The position numbers were made by a program, and so were the translations under genes. Below the pieces are notes generated by a model, which did no database searches, was not told where the DNA came from, and was given only the letters and a program-made list of their open reading frames with translations. Below, piece by piece: positions 17,452 through 27,606 of a DNA stretch of 55,890 nt (position 1 is its first letter; the number at the start of each line of letters is the position of its first letter). Origin of the DNA: DATBVX01 sp963724625 (GTDB taxonomy: Bacteria > Pseudomonadota > Gammaproteobacteria > Steroidobacterales > Steroidobacteraceae); contig CAVRVO010000006.1 of assembly GCA_963724625.1 (NCBI GenBank), forward strand, positions 1 to 55,890, read 5' to 3'.

Positions 17452-18366
17452 ATGTCCGCGCTTGATCGCGTGCGCTGGCTGATCCTCAACCGGTTGAACA
17501 ATGCCAGGGCTGATGCCGACATAGATTCCGCTCTGGAAATGGAACGGTTTCCGATCACCGGCGCGTTGCCATTTTGGTCGAGCATCGATGCAACGGCCTC
17601 GCCGGCACGCCGACTCAGCGACTTCTTTTGGCTATCACTCCCATGGCAGCGGATCGCAAGTGAACTCGGGGGTGTGGTCAGGGTGCTAGAAGTGGGTTGC
17701 GGCAGTGGACGATATGGAACGGTGCTAGAGCGGTGTCTCGGCCCCGCGTATGCGAGTTATCTCGGAGTCGACATGACTCCGCATCCGCAGTGGAGCCAAC
17801 AGGAGACCAATCCAGAAGCTGAAGTTCGTCTGCGGGCGGATTCAGGCACTGCCGCTGCGGCATCTCGTCGACATGAATTTCGTCTGACGGTCAGCAGCGC
17901 AGACTCGAGGATTTTGCGGAGGGACTTCGCCTTTTTTAACGACATTGCCGAGCATCTCAAAGTCCGGCAGGCTCCCCTGATTCAAGTGCACCTCATGCCC
18001 TCCGCGGCCTGTCTCACGACCTTTCTTTGGCACGGTGTACGGCAATACACGCCCAGAACCGTCTCGCGTATTACGAAACTTTTTGGGGCTGAGACGGTGA
18101 AGCGACTGTATTTTCTCGGATCCGCGGCATGCAACCGTGTCCACCGACGTTACATTACGTATCCATGGCTGCTCGGCAGAAGTGATCCTGGTGGGGATCG
18201 GCGAGCGGAATACGAACGCGACCTTAGACGGGCGTTGCACGAGGATGAGGTCGCGCCACGCGCCAACGAGGCGTGCTTTCATGCATTGGTTCTGCTGAGC
18301 CGGGTGAGCCACGACTTTCTGGCGAATTCCAGGAGTGCTCACGCAGAGCGGGTAATCCCCTGCTGA
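17452..18366 (+). CDS. SAM-dependent methyltransferase-like protein
   Basis: About 304 aa from ATG 17452 (an earlier in-frame start at 17335 would add a basic, unlikely-looking leader). Motif I is VLEVGCGSGRYGTVLERCLG near residue 79, followed by SYLGVDMTPHP. The expected motif IV region is distorted: between about 17820 and 18000 the reading shows Arg/Ala-rich sequence and then FAFFNDIAEHLK, consistent with two compensating indels inside the open frame. The C-terminal part contains YTPRTVSRITKLFGAE, common in glycan-cluster methyltransferases. The 191 bases before it (17261-17451) hold no other gene or clear site. Confidence 0.65.
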   Translation: MSALDRVRWLILNRLNNARADADIDSALEMERFPITGALPFWSSIDATASPARRLSDFFWLSLPWQRIASELGGVVRVLEVGCGSGRYGTVLERCLGPAYASYLGVDMTPHPQWSQQETNPEAEVRLRADSGTAAAASRRHEFRLTVSSADSRILRRDFAFFNDIAEHLKVRQAPLIQVHLMPSAACLTTFLWHGVRQYTPRTVSRITKLFGAETVKRLYFLGSAACNRVHRRYITYPWLLGRSDPGGDRRAEYERDLRRALHEDEVAPRANEACFHALVLLSRVSHDFLANSRSAHAERVIPC

Positions 18367-18376
18367 GGAACCCATC

Positions 18377-19583
18377 GTGGTGTCGATGATTGAATCCCGG
18401 ACAGAGGAGCGCACTGACGCGGGAGCTGCTTTCGGTTCTGCACTGCTCTCGGGCGCCACCGTGGTCTGCTTGGGATTCAGTGCGACCTTCTTCGATGCCG
18501 TCACCTCATCGCGCTTGCTGCCAATACTCGTGCTTCTGCTTGCGGCGCACAGTTTCATTTGTCCGCGCTGGTTCTATTGCCGTGAGTTTGCATTCTATTC
18601 AGTGTTCCTTGCGTACTTGTTTCTCACGCTCCTGTGGACGCCCGATGGCGTGCTCGGGCTGAATACCTTGTTCCCGGCCGTCGATTTTCTGCTTGTGCAG
18701 ATTCTCATCGGGTCGCTCTTCATGTTTCACGACCCACGTGCCGTCGCCTGGGGATGCCTGATCGGCTTCTGGTCGGGCGCCGCCATATACACCTCCGTGG
18801 CAGGGTTCCCCTTCAGGTATCCAGAGGATTTCTCCTACAACGCCGTCGCTGCCGTTTATCTGTTTGGACTCGTCCTCACCTGTGTGTTCGGTTGGCTCAC
18901 GCGTGCGCGCATACTGGCGCTCGTCAGCGCGCTGCTGGCGCTGGCTCACATCGTCGCTACAACTTCCATCAAGACCAACCTTGGCATTGGCCTTGCCGTG
19001 GTTGTCGCGGCGCTGTGTCTACCGCGTAGAGGCGGTACGAATCATCAGGCGTAATCTCTGGCCGCTGATACTGGCACTCACGGCGGGCACATATCCGCTT
19101 CTCTCCAGCGGCGCCATCGTGGCCAGGATCGAGGCCGGGTTCGATCGGCTGCTTGTCGGTATTAGTGTCCTGCAAGCAAGGGAGGACCAAGCGGGCTACG
19201 TCGGTTTCGAGGAGCGCCAGCGCTGGATGCAAGAAGGCGTGCAGGGGTGGGAACGCAATCCGGTATTCGGGCACGGCGTAGAAGCGTTTCGAGCCAACTT
19301 TGGCATTACTTCACATTCGACGCCCATCGATCTGCTCTACAACACGGGTCTCATCGGTTTCTGCCTGTTCTACGCGGTTTTCCTATCGCTCGCTTGGCGT
19401 CTGGTGGTAGCTCGCAAGTCGCCGCTGCGCAGCTTGCAGATGTTCGTGTTGGCAGGAATCGTCTGCCATGTATTCGTAACTCTTTCCGGAACAGTCTTCT
19501 ATCAGGGATTCACGGCGGCGTTCATTGCCGTGGCCGCCGCCCTGCTCAGGCGTTACGCCTCGAAGTCGCCCGCAGCTCAGTGA
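18377..19583 (+). CDS. Wzy/WaaL-family O-antigen polymerase or ligase, frameshifted
   Basis: Polytopic inner-membrane protein with about ten hydrophobic segments over roughly 402 aa. The family hallmark is in the second half: ERNPVFGHGVEAFRANFG followed by SHSTPIDLLYNTGLIGFC, matching the conserved periplasmic loop and His-containing helix of Wzy/WaaL proteins. The first frame ends in an artefactual tail at 19054; the second takes over near 19022 and continues to 19583. In a locus with Wzz, a repeat-unit polymerase (Wzy) is more likely than a ligase. GTG 18377 has GAGG 9 bases upstream; ATG 18386 is an alternative. The stop overlaps the next gene's GTG. Confidence 0.75.
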
Positions 19584-20691
19584 CCGATAGGACGTTAAGG
19601 CCGTCGGCCTGCGTAGTCCTGCTCGCCGCCGACCTCCATGGTGGCGGCGCAGAGCGGCAGATGGCGGAAATGGCCAACTATTGGGCCGCGAGGGGCGTGA
19701 ATGTCACGATCGCTACGTGGAGCGGCAAGGACGTTGAGGACCTGTACTGGCTTGACGCGCGGGTTGTGCGCGTCTACCTGGAAGTGCCGCCAGCAACTCA
19801 TCGGCTCGCCGTCGGCGCCGCGGTACTCAGGCGAGTAGCCAAACTGCGTCGCCTTCTGATCGCCACGCGACCGGACGCCTTGCTCAGCTTCCTCACGTCG
19901 AACAACGTGCTTTCGATTCTTGCCACACGCGGCTTGAACTTGCGCGTCGTTGTTTCGGAGCGGGCACACCCCGCACACGACACGAATGTATCGCTTGTCC
20001 TACGGCTGCTGCGCCGCGGGCTATACGGATGGTGCGACGAAGTCGTGGCGCAGACGCGCGAAACCGCCAGTTGGATCGAAGAAACTGTCGGCGACCTGCG
20101 AATGTCATTCCTAACGCGTTACGGACATTGCATGTTGCAGCCGACCCGAAGCAGCCGCTGATCGTCGCAGTTGGCCGACTGGTTCGACAAAAGGGCTTTG
20201 ACTTACTGCTGAAGGCGTTCGCGAACATCCGCGGGAGGTTTCCAAGCTGGCGTGTGGCGATCATTGGCGAAGGGAGTGAGCGAGCCAATCTGTTGCGGCT
20301 CTGCGAAAGCCTTGAGCTAAATGGACACGTGGAATTCGTTGGCAAGACGCGGGATGTCGAGGGGTGGCTGGCGCAAGCCGGATTGGTCGTGCAGCCGTCC
20401 CGCTTTGAAGGCTTTCCAAATGCAGTGCTTGAGGCCATGGGAGTGGGCGCCGCCGTAATCAGTGCGGACTGCCCGGCGGGTCCCGCAGATCTGATTGAAG
20501 ACGGGGTCAATGGCCGGCTGGTACCTGTTGAGGACATCGACGCTCTGAGCGAGGCAATGGCGCAACTGATGTCTCAGCCTGAGCTCCGGGAGCGACTGGG
20601 GCGAGAGGCCAGCAAGGTGAGGGAGCGGTTTCGTCAGGACCTGATCATGGATCAATGGGAACGTAGTCTGCGCATCGCATGTGCGGACTAG
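19580..20691 (+). CDS. GT4-family glycosyltransferase, frameshifted
   Basis: Retaining GT-B glycosyltransferase acting on the lipid-linked repeat unit at the inner face of the membrane. The N-terminal domain starts with VVLLAADLHGGGAERQMAEM, a form typical of GT4 enzymes. The C-terminal domain has PLIVAVGRLVRQKGFDLLL and the nucleotide-sugar site FEGFPNAVLEAMGVG, which carries the E-x7-E pattern. One frame change near 20105 separates the domains; the joined protein is about 370 aa, the usual length. GTG 19580 overlaps the Wzy-like stop in a GTGA junction, and the 3' end overlaps asnB1 by 13 bases, so translation is probably coupled. The sugar donor is unknown. Confidence 0.83.
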
Positions 20692-22628
20692 CAGGGTTCT
20701 ACCGGCCGGGCGGCCTGCAACTGCCGCGGCATGAGCACCTGGTGCAGGCGCAGACGGCCGTCCTGTTCCACCGTGGCCCTGACGACTCGGGCACGTGGGT
20801 GGATGCGGCGGCAGGTATTGCTCTGGGGCATCGGCGGCTAGCCGTTCTCGATCTTTCGCCGGCAGGTCATCAGCCAATGATCTCGCCGTCCGGGCGATAC
20901 GTGATCGTCTACAACGGCGAGATCTACAACCACCTGGAAATTCGCGACCTACTCGAGTCGGCACCGGCATGGCACGGCCACTCGGATACCGAAACATTGC
21001 TCGCGGCCGTCGATTGCTGGGGCCTTGAGCGCGCTCTCCAGGCGACAGTCGGCATGTTCGCGTTCGCCTTGTGGGATCGCCAGACCCGAACTCTGACGCT
21101 GGCAAGGGACCGCGCCGGTGAAAAGCCGCTTTACTACGGATGGCAGGGCGACGTGTTTCTGTTCGGGTCGGAACTCAAGGCATTGCGTGAGCACCCGGAA
21201 TTCCGTGCCGATATCGATCGCGAGGTGCTCGCGACCTACTTGCGGCGCGGATACATCCCAGCGCCGCAATCGATCTACCGCAACATCTTCAAGTTGCTGC
21301 CTGGCACGTATGTGCAGCTGTCATCCAGCGATGCGCGTGGCAGCGCGCCGCAGCCACGCGTCTACTGGTCACTTCTGCAAGTGGCGGAGCATGGCCTGGC
21401 GGCGCCGTTTTCCGGAAGCGACCATGAAGCCGCAGATCAGCTCGAGACAGCACTGACACGCGCAGTCTCTCAGCAAAGTGTCGCGGATGTTCCGTTGGGA
21501 GCTTTTCTCTCGGGGGGGGTCGATTCGAGCACAGTGGTGGCGCTCATGCAAAAGCAGGCGTCGCGACCGGTGAAGACATTCACGATTGGATTTCGCGAAT
21601 CCGTTTTTCAGGAAGCGGAGCATGCGAGAGCCGTGGCGAACTTGCTCGGTACCGAGCATACGGAGCTCTATGTCACGCCTCGCGAAACGATGGAGGTAAT
21701 TCCTCGTTTGCCCGACATGTACGATGAGCCATTTGGTGACAGCTCTGCGATTCCCACCCACCTCGTGGCGCAACTGGCACGACGTCACGTCACCGTGTCC
21801 CTGTCCGGCGACGGCGGCGACGAGCTGTTTGGCGGCTACACCCGCTATCTGCGCACGGATGCAACGTGGCGGGCCATCAGCCGCGTGCCTCGATTTGCGC
21901 GCAGCCTGCTGGCGCACAGTTGCCGCGCGTACGCACGCCGTAGCCGCACTTCATCGCTCGGCTGGAAGGCTGGCCGGTTGGCGCTTTACCTCTCCGCGAG
22001 AACCGCCGACGAGTGTTATGCGGCCAGAGTCGTCCAATACGACGCGGCGCACGAGCTGGTACTCGGTTTCGCGGGCCCGGTGGGTCTTGAGCACCTTGGC
22101 GGACCGTCGCAAACCGAGCTGTCGAAGGGAGGCATCTTCGATCGGATGATGTATGCGGACGGCATGACGTACCTGCCAGATGACATTCTCACCAAGGTTG
22201 ATCGTGCTTCGATGGCTGTGAGCCTCGAGTCGCGCGTGCCGATGCTGGATCATCGAGTCATCGAACTCGCGTGGCGCATGCCGCTGCACATGAAGGTACG
22301 CAACGGCGAAGCCAAGTGGCTGCTGAAGCAGGTCTTGTTTCGATACCTGCCGCCGGCCGTAATGAATCGTCCGAAGCAGGGTTTCGGCGTTCCCGTCGGC
22401 GAATGGCTGCGCGGACCATTGCGTGCGTGGGCGGAGGACCTGCTCTCGGAGACTCGAGTGCGTAGCGACGGACTCTTGAACCCCAGGCTGGTGCGTGAAC
22501 AGTGGTCGCGGCGTCTCGCCGGCATATCTGCAGACGGGGACAGCCTTTGGCAGGTCTTGATGTTCCAGGCATGGGCCGCAGCCGCCGCCAGCTCCCAGGC
22601 GGCGCGGTACGCCAGTCGTGTCGCGTAA
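20679..22628 (+). CDS. asnB: asparagine synthase-type glutamine amidotransferase, copy 1
   Basis: Intact two-domain enzyme of 649 aa. The protein begins with Met-Cys, the Cys being the glutaminase nucleophile after Met removal (MCGLAGFY), followed by HRGPDDSGTW and YNGEIYNHLEIR typical of the Ntn glutaminase. The synthetase domain has the PP-loop FLSGGVDSSTVVAL near residue 271 and SLSGDGGDELFGGYTRY. In polysaccharide loci such enzymes (for example WbpS in Pseudomonas aeruginosa O6) are thought to amidate uronic acid sugars rather than make asparagine. It overlaps the preceding glycosyltransferase by 13 bases and lies 15 bases before a second copy. The duplication argues for a glycan role; the true substrate is unknown. 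Confidence 0.9.
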   Translation: MCGLAGFYRPGGLQLPRHEHLVQAQTAVLFHRGPDDSGTWVDAAAGIALGHRRLAVLDLSPAGHQPMISPSGRYVIVYNGEIYNHLEIRDLLESAPAWHGHSDTETLLAAVDCWGLERALQATVGMFAFALWDRQTRTLTLARDRAGEKPLYYGWQGDVFLFGSELKALREHPEFRADIDREVLATYLRRGYIPAPQSIYRNIFKLLPGTYVQLSSSDARGSAPQPRVYWSLLQVAEHGLAAPFSGSDHEAADQLETALTRAVSQQSVADVPLGAFLSGGVDSSTVVALMQKQASRPVKTFTIGFRESVFQEAEHARAVANLLGTEHTELYVTPRETMEVIPRLPDMYDEPFGDSSAIPTHLVAQLARRHVTVSLSGDGGDELFGGYTRYLRTDATWRAISRVPRFARSLLAHSCRAYARRSRTSSLGWKAGRLALYLSARTADECYAARVVQYDAAHELVLGFAGPVGLEHLGGPSQTELSKGGIFDRMMYADGMTYLPDDILTKVDRASMAVSLESRVPMLDHRVIELAWRMPLHMKVRNGEAKWLLKQVLFRYLPPAVMNRPKQGFGVPVGEWLRGPLRAWAEDLLSETRVRSDGLLNPRLVREQWSRRLAGISADGDSLWQVLMFQAWAAAAASSQAARYASRVA

Positions 22629-22643
22629 GCGAGGCTAAGAGCA

Positions 22644-24554
22644 ATGTGTGGCGTGCTGGGAGTTGCGCTGGGTCCGCGTCTAGATGATGCGCGCCTGGCC
22701 GAGTTGTTCCCGGCAGCGCTTGCCAAGCTCCACCATCGCGGTCCCGATGCACGCGGCCACTTCCAGGACAGGAATGTCTTCCTCGGCCACACTCGCCTCA
22801 GCATTCTCGACCTTACCGACGCTGGAAGGCAGCCGATGCAAACGGCTGACGGGCGTTTCGCGATCAGCTACAACGGCGAGGTCTACAACTTCCGCGAACT
22901 CGCGCGGGAATACACCCTCGCTGGCCTGCGCTCTGCATCCGATACTGAAGTTGTCCTACGCTTGTTCGCAAAGCTGGGGACTTCGTCGTTCACCAAGCTC
23001 AATGGCATGTTTGCTTTTGCTGTGTACGACGCGCTGGCTCGCAAGCTGTGGCTGGTACGCGATCGGCTCGGCATCAAGCCGCTGTATTTCGAGCTGCGCT
23101 CTGACCGGCTCAGCTTCGCCTCGGAGGTCAAGGCGATTCTTGCGCTTGGGGAGAGCGCACCGCATTGCAACGTCTCGGCGCTGCACGAGTGGGTCTACTA
23201 CGGCAATCCGCTCGGCGGCCACACTCTCTATAAAGGCATTCGGCAATTGCTGCCGGGTCATTTTCTCGAGATCGACCTTGAGTCCTTCGAGTACTCCATC
23301 CGGGCGTACTGGTCGCTCGAGGAGCAGTCCGGGGATGGTATCGAGGCGCCGCGCGATGCGCAGGAGACGATTGAGCGGACCCGGCGGCTTCTCGAACAGG
23401 CCGTGCATCGGCAACTGGTCAGCGACGTACCTGTCGGGCTATTCCTTTCGGGCGGAGTGGATTCCAGCGCGCTGACGGCATTCGCCTCGCGACACTACGG
23501 CGGTCGGCTCGCGACCTATTCGGCCGGCTTCGATTTCGCGCGCGACGAGGGTGAGCTGCAGAAGGCGCAGCGGGTGGCCGCTTTCTTCGGCACAGAGCAT
23601 CACGAGATTCACATCAGCGGTACCAATGTTGGCGATCTGGTTCAGGACCTCGTTCAGCACCACGATATGCCGTTCTCCGATGCCGCGAACATCCCACTTG
23701 CCCTGATGGCGTCGAAGATCAGTGCGCACACAAAAGTAGTGCTGCAGGGAGATGGCGGTGATGAGCTGTTCGGCGGCTACAGCCGCTATTTCACCCTCGG
23801 TCACTACAACCTCCTGCGGCTGCCGGCGCTGGTCGTCCAGCATGCGCACCGTCTCGCGCCGGATACCGCATTTCAGCATCGGGTGCGGCGTTACGTGCGT
23901 GCCCTTGCCGCCGAGGACATGGCTGCCACCATGGCGCTGCTCCTGACTTCGGAGGATCGTTCCATGGAGCCCACCGCAATCTTTGTGCACCCGTTGCGAG
24001 AGAGCGTCGAGCAATACGACCCTTTCGGACGTCACCGTGAGTGCCTGCGGATGTTCGTGGATCAGGATCGCATCAACCAGATGTCATTTCTCGATCTGAT
24101 GATCACCTTGCCCGACACTTATCTCGAGAAGGTCGACCGCTCGACGATGGCCGCAAGCCTGGAGGTGCGTGTGCCGTTCCTCGATCACGAATTGGTGGAC
24201 TTCGTAGTCGGACTCCCCGGCGAAGCGAAAACGCCGCGCGGCAATCAGAAATGGCTGCTGAAAGCTGCTCTCAAAGGCATCGTGCCTGACGAGGTCCTGC
24301 ATGGCCCCAAGGTCGGGCTCGATGTGCCCTACGGCGCGTGGCTGCAGGGAGCGCTAAAGCCGCTGTTCTTCGACCATCTGGCGATGTTCAGGCGCCGCGA
24401 CCCTGACGTGTTGGATGTGGGGCATGTCGAAAGCCTGTACCAACGTACGGGGGCCGGGCGTCGTGATGACTCGTACATGCTATGGAAGGTGCTGAACTTC
24501 ATGATCTGGGCGAACCACTCGGACGTTCGCTTCGATGCCGCAATGGCGGGCTAG
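22644..24554 (+). CDS. asnB: asparagine synthase-type glutamine amidotransferase, copy 2
   Basis: Intact protein of 636 aa with the same layout as copy 1 but clearly diverged, so the pair is not a recent duplication. Cys2 glutaminase nucleophile (MCGVLGVALG), HHRGPDARGHF, YNGEVYNFRELAREY, PP-loop FLSGGVDSSALTAF near residue 265 and LQGDGGDELFGGYSRYF are all present. LEKVDRSTMAASLEVRVPFL, the conserved synthetase C-terminal motif, is near residue 492. The stop TAG directly abuts the ATG of the following methyltransferase. Expected to transfer ammonia from glutamine to an ATP-activated carboxyl group; a hexuronic acid of the glycan is a plausible acceptor. Confidence 0.9.
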   Translation: MCGVLGVALGPRLDDARLAELFPAALAKLHHRGPDARGHFQDRNVFLGHTRLSILDLTDAGRQPMQTADGRFAISYNGEVYNFRELAREYTLAGLRSASDTEVVLRLFAKLGTSSFTKLNGMFAFAVYDALARKLWLVRDRLGIKPLYFELRSDRLSFASEVKAILALGESAPHCNVSALHEWVYYGNPLGGHTLYKGIRQLLPGHFLEIDLESFEYSIRAYWSLEEQSGDGIEAPRDAQETIERTRRLLEQAVHRQLVSDVPVGLFLSGGVDSSALTAFASRHYGGRLATYSAGFDFARDEGELQKAQRVAAFFGTEHHEIHISGTNVGDLVQDLVQHHDMPFSDAANIPLALMASKISAHTKVVLQGDGGDELFGGYSRYFTLGHYNLLRLPALVVQHAHRLAPDTAFQHRVRRYVRALAAEDMAATMALLLTSEDRSMEPTAIFVHPLRESVEQYDPFGRHRECLRMFVDQDRINQMSFLDLMITLPDTYLEKVDRSTMAASLEVRVPFLDHELVDFVVGLPGEAKTPRGNQKWLLKAALKGIVPDEVLHGPKVGLDVPYGAWLQGALKPLFFDHLAMFRRRDPDVLDVGHVESLYQRTGAGRRDDSYMLWKVLNFMIWANHSDVRFDAAMAG

Positions 24555-25547
24555 ATGACGCGTACGCCTTCGTTTCCGGAGAGCGTCTGCCCTGTCGATC
24601 AGTCGGCGCTCACCACCGCCGACGCGGGCGACGGTCTCGTTTGCTCGCTGGGCCATCGCTACCCGATTCGGCAGGGCATCCCGCGGCTGCTTGCGCCGGA
24701 GCGCAACTATGCAGAGGCGTTCGGCGCGCAGTGGCGTCTCTACCGCGTTACGCAACTGGACTCCTACACGAAGACCAATCTGTCCAGGGACCGTTTACGC
24801 CGCTGCATCGGCGATGAGTTGTGGCATGACCTGCAGCGTCCAGAACGCCGCTTCGAAGTTCTCGAAGCAGGTTGCGGCGCGGGGCGATTTACGGAGATCT
24901 TGCTGCAGCTCCCAGCAGCCTCAGTGACGTCTACTGACCTCAGTTCCGCCGTCGAACCGAATCAGGAGAATTGTCCGCAATCGGACCGCCACCGCATCAT
25001 CCAGTGCGACATCGGTCAGCTTCCATTCCGGCCCGCCCAGTACGATGTCGTGATTTGCCTGGGCGTGGTGCAGCACACGCAGAATCCTGAGGCCACCATT
25101 GCGAACCTCTACGGGCAGGTGAAGCCAGGGGGGTGGCTGGTGCTTGACCATTATCAGCACTCGTTCTCCCACCACACGCGGTTCGGTGACATGGTGCTGC
25201 GGCCCTTTCTGAAGCGGTTGCCGCCGGCCAAGGGCATCGCTGTCACACGGGCATTGACTCGCTGGTTCTTTCCGTTGCACCGGGCCGTGAGAAACGTTCG
25301 GCCCGCACAGATGCTGCTCTCTCGTTTCTCGCCGTTGCTCACCTACTACCATGCTTTTCCAGAGCTGAGCGACGAACTGCAATACGAATGGGCGGAACTC
25401 GACACGCATGACGGTCTGACGGATTGGTACAAGCATCTGCGCACTGCGCGTTCGATACGTGCGGCGTTGCAGACGCTCGAGGCACGCAGTATCTGGGTCG
25501 CGACCGGCGGCAACGGTATCGAGGCCCGTTGCCAGAAGCCGCTCTGA
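24555..25547 (+). CDS. SAM-dependent methyltransferase with short N-terminal zinc-ribbon-like remnant
   Basis: Protein of 330 aa starting immediately after asnB2. The first 45 residues (CPVDQSALTTADAGDGLVC, GHRYPIRQGIPRLL) resemble a Trm112-like/zinc-ribbon leader seen before some methyltransferases, although only two Cys remain. The class I methyltransferase core follows: VLEAGCGAGRFTEILLQL near residue 100, SVTSTDLSSAVEPNQENC, and VVICLGVVQHTQNPEATI. The C-terminal third has HYQHSFSHHTR and a partly hydrophobic stretch. The frame is intact. Its place between amidotransferase genes suggests sugar or lipid-linked glycan methylation, substrate unknown. Confidence 0.83.
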   Translation: MTRTPSFPESVCPVDQSALTTADAGDGLVCSLGHRYPIRQGIPRLLAPERNYAEAFGAQWRLYRVTQLDSYTKTNLSRDRLRRCIGDELWHDLQRPERRFEVLEAGCGAGRFTEILLQLPAASVTSTDLSSAVEPNQENCPQSDRHRIIQCDIGQLPFRPAQYDVVICLGVVQHTQNPEATIANLYGQVKPGGWLVLDHYQHSFSHHTRFGDMVLRPFLKRLPPAKGIAVTRALTRWFFPLHRAVRNVRPAQMLLSRFSPLLTYYHAFPELSDELQYEWAELDTHDGLTDWYKHLRTARSIRAALQTLEARSIWVATGGNGIEARCQKPL

Positions 25548-25582
25548 CGGATGCCGCGTCGAATTCACCTCGGGTCAAGAGC

Positions 25583-26545
25583 ATGAAGCTGAAAGCCAAA
25601 GCGCTGCTATCGGGACTGGCCACGTACGTTCCAGGCTACGACTTCATGAGAGCAACCGGGGGGACGGATTCGGCGCGGTATTGCTACTCCGTGTGGCTGC
25701 GCCACCTGCTGGGCGCGCGTGCGGCCGGCGTCGTACGCGCCATCCCGCACACTGTCGCCGAGCTTGGACCTGGCGACTCAATCGGGATCGGCCTCGCGGC
25801 GCTGCTGTCCGGCGTCGAAGCTTACTACGCGCTCGATGTCGTTCGTTACTCGGACCTAAACAGCAATCTCGCGATCTTTGACGAGCTTGTGGAGTTGTTC
25901 CGGCAGCGTACTGCAATCCCGGATCACCGGGAATTCCCGCACGTGAGGCCGACGCTTGCGAGCTACAAATTTCCACACGACCTGCTCAATGCAGCGTGGC
26001 TCGACACTGCGCTGGACCGCGAACGCGTTGCGGACATCCGTTTGTCGATCGCGCGTGTGGGCAATGGCCGCTCGCGCATCGTGTATCGCGCGCCGTGGAC
26101 TGATCCGTCGGTTATCCAGGAAAGAGCGATCGACATGATCTATTCACAAGCGGTGCTGGAACACGTCGAGGATGCTTCCAGCATGTATGAGGCCATGCGA
26201 CGCTGGCTCAAGCCCACTGGCTTCATGTCACACCAGATCGATTACCGCTGCCACGGCAAGGCGGATAGCTGGAACGGTCACTGGACCTATTCGGACGCCG
26301 CTTGGAAGGTCATCGTCGGGCGACGACCGTATCTTCTTAACCGCATGCCGCACTCAGAGCACGTGCGCCTGTTATCCAGCGCGGGGTTTGTCGTCACCAG
26401 CGCGGTCCCCGAGCGCGCGCCTTCCTCGCTGCGACGACGCCAGCTGGCCGAGCGCTTCCGCAGCTTGTCCGACGACGATCTGAGCACCTGCGGCGCCTAC
26501 ATCGTCGCAGTTGTGTCGCAGCAGGCTCTGCCTGTCGGCACGTGA
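25583..26545 (+). CDS. SAM-dependent methyltransferase-like protein
   Basis: Protein of 320 aa from ATG 25583; an in-frame start at 25424 would overlap the previous gene by 124 bases, so the later one is favoured although the ribosome binding site is weak. The SAM-binding motif is VAELGPGDSIGIGLAALLSG, followed by YYALDVVRYSD. A later strand reads IDMIYSQAVLEHVEDASSMYEAMRRW, the usual motif IV region with the methyltransferase-11-like layout. Between them is a longer insertion than usual (about 90 residues). The 3' end overlaps the next glycosyltransferase in a GTGA junction, implying translational coupling. Confidence 0.8.
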   Translation: MKLKAKALLSGLATYVPGYDFMRATGGTDSARYCYSVWLRHLLGARAAGVVRAIPHTVAELGPGDSIGIGLAALLSGVEAYYALDVVRYSDLNSNLAIFDELVELFRQRTAIPDHREFPHVRPTLASYKFPHDLLNAAWLDTALDRERVADIRLSIARVGNGRSRIVYRAPWTDPSVIQERAIDMIYSQAVLEHVEDASSMYEAMRRWLKPTGFMSHQIDYRCHGKADSWNGHWTYSDAAWKVIVGRRPYLLNRMPHSEHVRLLSSAGFVVTSAVPERAPSSLRRRQLAERFRSLSDDDLSTCGAYIVAVVSQQALPVGT

Positions 26546-27606
26546 TCCGAGTGTTGCTGATCGGGCCGCTGCCGCCTCCCATGGGTGGCGACACGCGGCA
26601 TTTCGCCACGCTGGCGGAGGATCTGCAGGGTCACGAGCGTTTCAGCGTCAAGCTCGTGAATACCTCGCGAGACCAACAGCATTCGAGTCACGCGCGCAAT
26701 CTCGGCATAGCGTTGCGGGCCCTGCTCGCCGTTGCTGCCAATTGGCGCAGTGTTGACGTCATTTCGTTTCACGCCAGTGATCGGGGCATGTTCTGGTTCG
26801 GGCCGCTGCTCGTGTCGCTGAGCAAGCTCTTGAGAATGCCCACGGTCTTGCGCGTGTTCGGCGGGTGCTTTGGAGATTTCTACCAGGGCGGCAACGCGCT
26901 GACGAAGGTAATCATGCGAAGGTTCATTCTGTCCGCCGACGTAATACTGCTGCAGACGCAGCGAGCGGTCCGTCAGCTGCAGCAGCAGTCGACGGGCAAG
27001 CTGGTCTGGTTTTCCACGTACATCAAGCTGGCCGCAAGCCCGCCTGCGAAGACTCATGCTGAGAATCAGCGCGAGGATATCTGTCGGAGATTCGTTTTTC
27101 TGGGCCACTTGTGGCGTACGAAGGGCATCGAGACGATTCTCGAGGCGGCTCCCGGCCTGCCTGATGATTGCAGTATCGACCTCTTTGGGCCTCTTGATGA
27201 GTACACAGCGGAGGCCATCGAGCGGCGCGGCGTTGGCCGGGTCCATTACCGGGGTTTCCTCACTCACGACCAGGTGGAGGCAGCGCTCTGGGAATACGAT
27301 TGTCTCGTTCTGCCCACGCACCACCCGGGCGAAGGCTACCCGGGCGTGATCGCCGAAGCATTTGCGCACGGCTTGCCGGTGATTACGACCAGGTGGCTCG
27401 CTATCCCCGAGATCGTCGATGAGACCTGCGGCATATTGATAGAGCCGGAAAACACGGCCGCGTTCGTTGCCGCGCTGACGGCACTACACCGCGACAGCCA
27501 TCGCTGGCGACAACTGAAAATGGGCGCGCGGGTCCGGGCCGCGCAGTTCGACCACGCCGTCTGGTCGAAGAAGTTCGAAGAGATCTGCGAAGCCTTGGTC
27601 AGCTAG
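26542..27606 (+). CDS. GT4-family glycosyltransferase
   Basis: Intact GT-B enzyme of 354 aa. The N-terminus VLLIGPLPPPMGGDTRHFA is a common GT4 opening with a Gly-rich loop. The second domain begins near residue 178 (FVFLGHLWRTKGIETILEA) and has the donor-site motif HPGEGYPGVIAEAFAHGLPVI with an E-x7-E pattern. GTG 26542 overlaps the upstream stop, and the stop at 27606 abuts the ATG of asnB3, so the genes form a tight translational chain. It would add one sugar to the repeat unit; donor and acceptor are unknown. Confidence 0.87.
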   Translation: MIRVLLIGPLPPPMGGDTRHFATLAEDLQGHERFSVKLVNTSRDQQHSSHARNLGIALRALLAVAANWRSVDVISFHASDRGMFWFGPLLVSLSKLLRMPTVLRVFGGCFGDFYQGGNALTKVIMRRFILSADVILLQTQRAVRQLQQQSTGKLVWFSTYIKLAASPPAKTHAENQREDICRRFVFLGHLWRTKGIETILEAAPGLPDDCSIDLFGPLDEYTAEAIERRGVGRVHYRGFLTHDQVEAALWEYDCLVLPTHHPGEGYPGVIAEAFAHGLPVITTRWLAIPEIVDETCGILIEPENTAAFVAALTALHRDSHRWRQLKMGARVRAAQFDHAVWSKKFEEICEALVS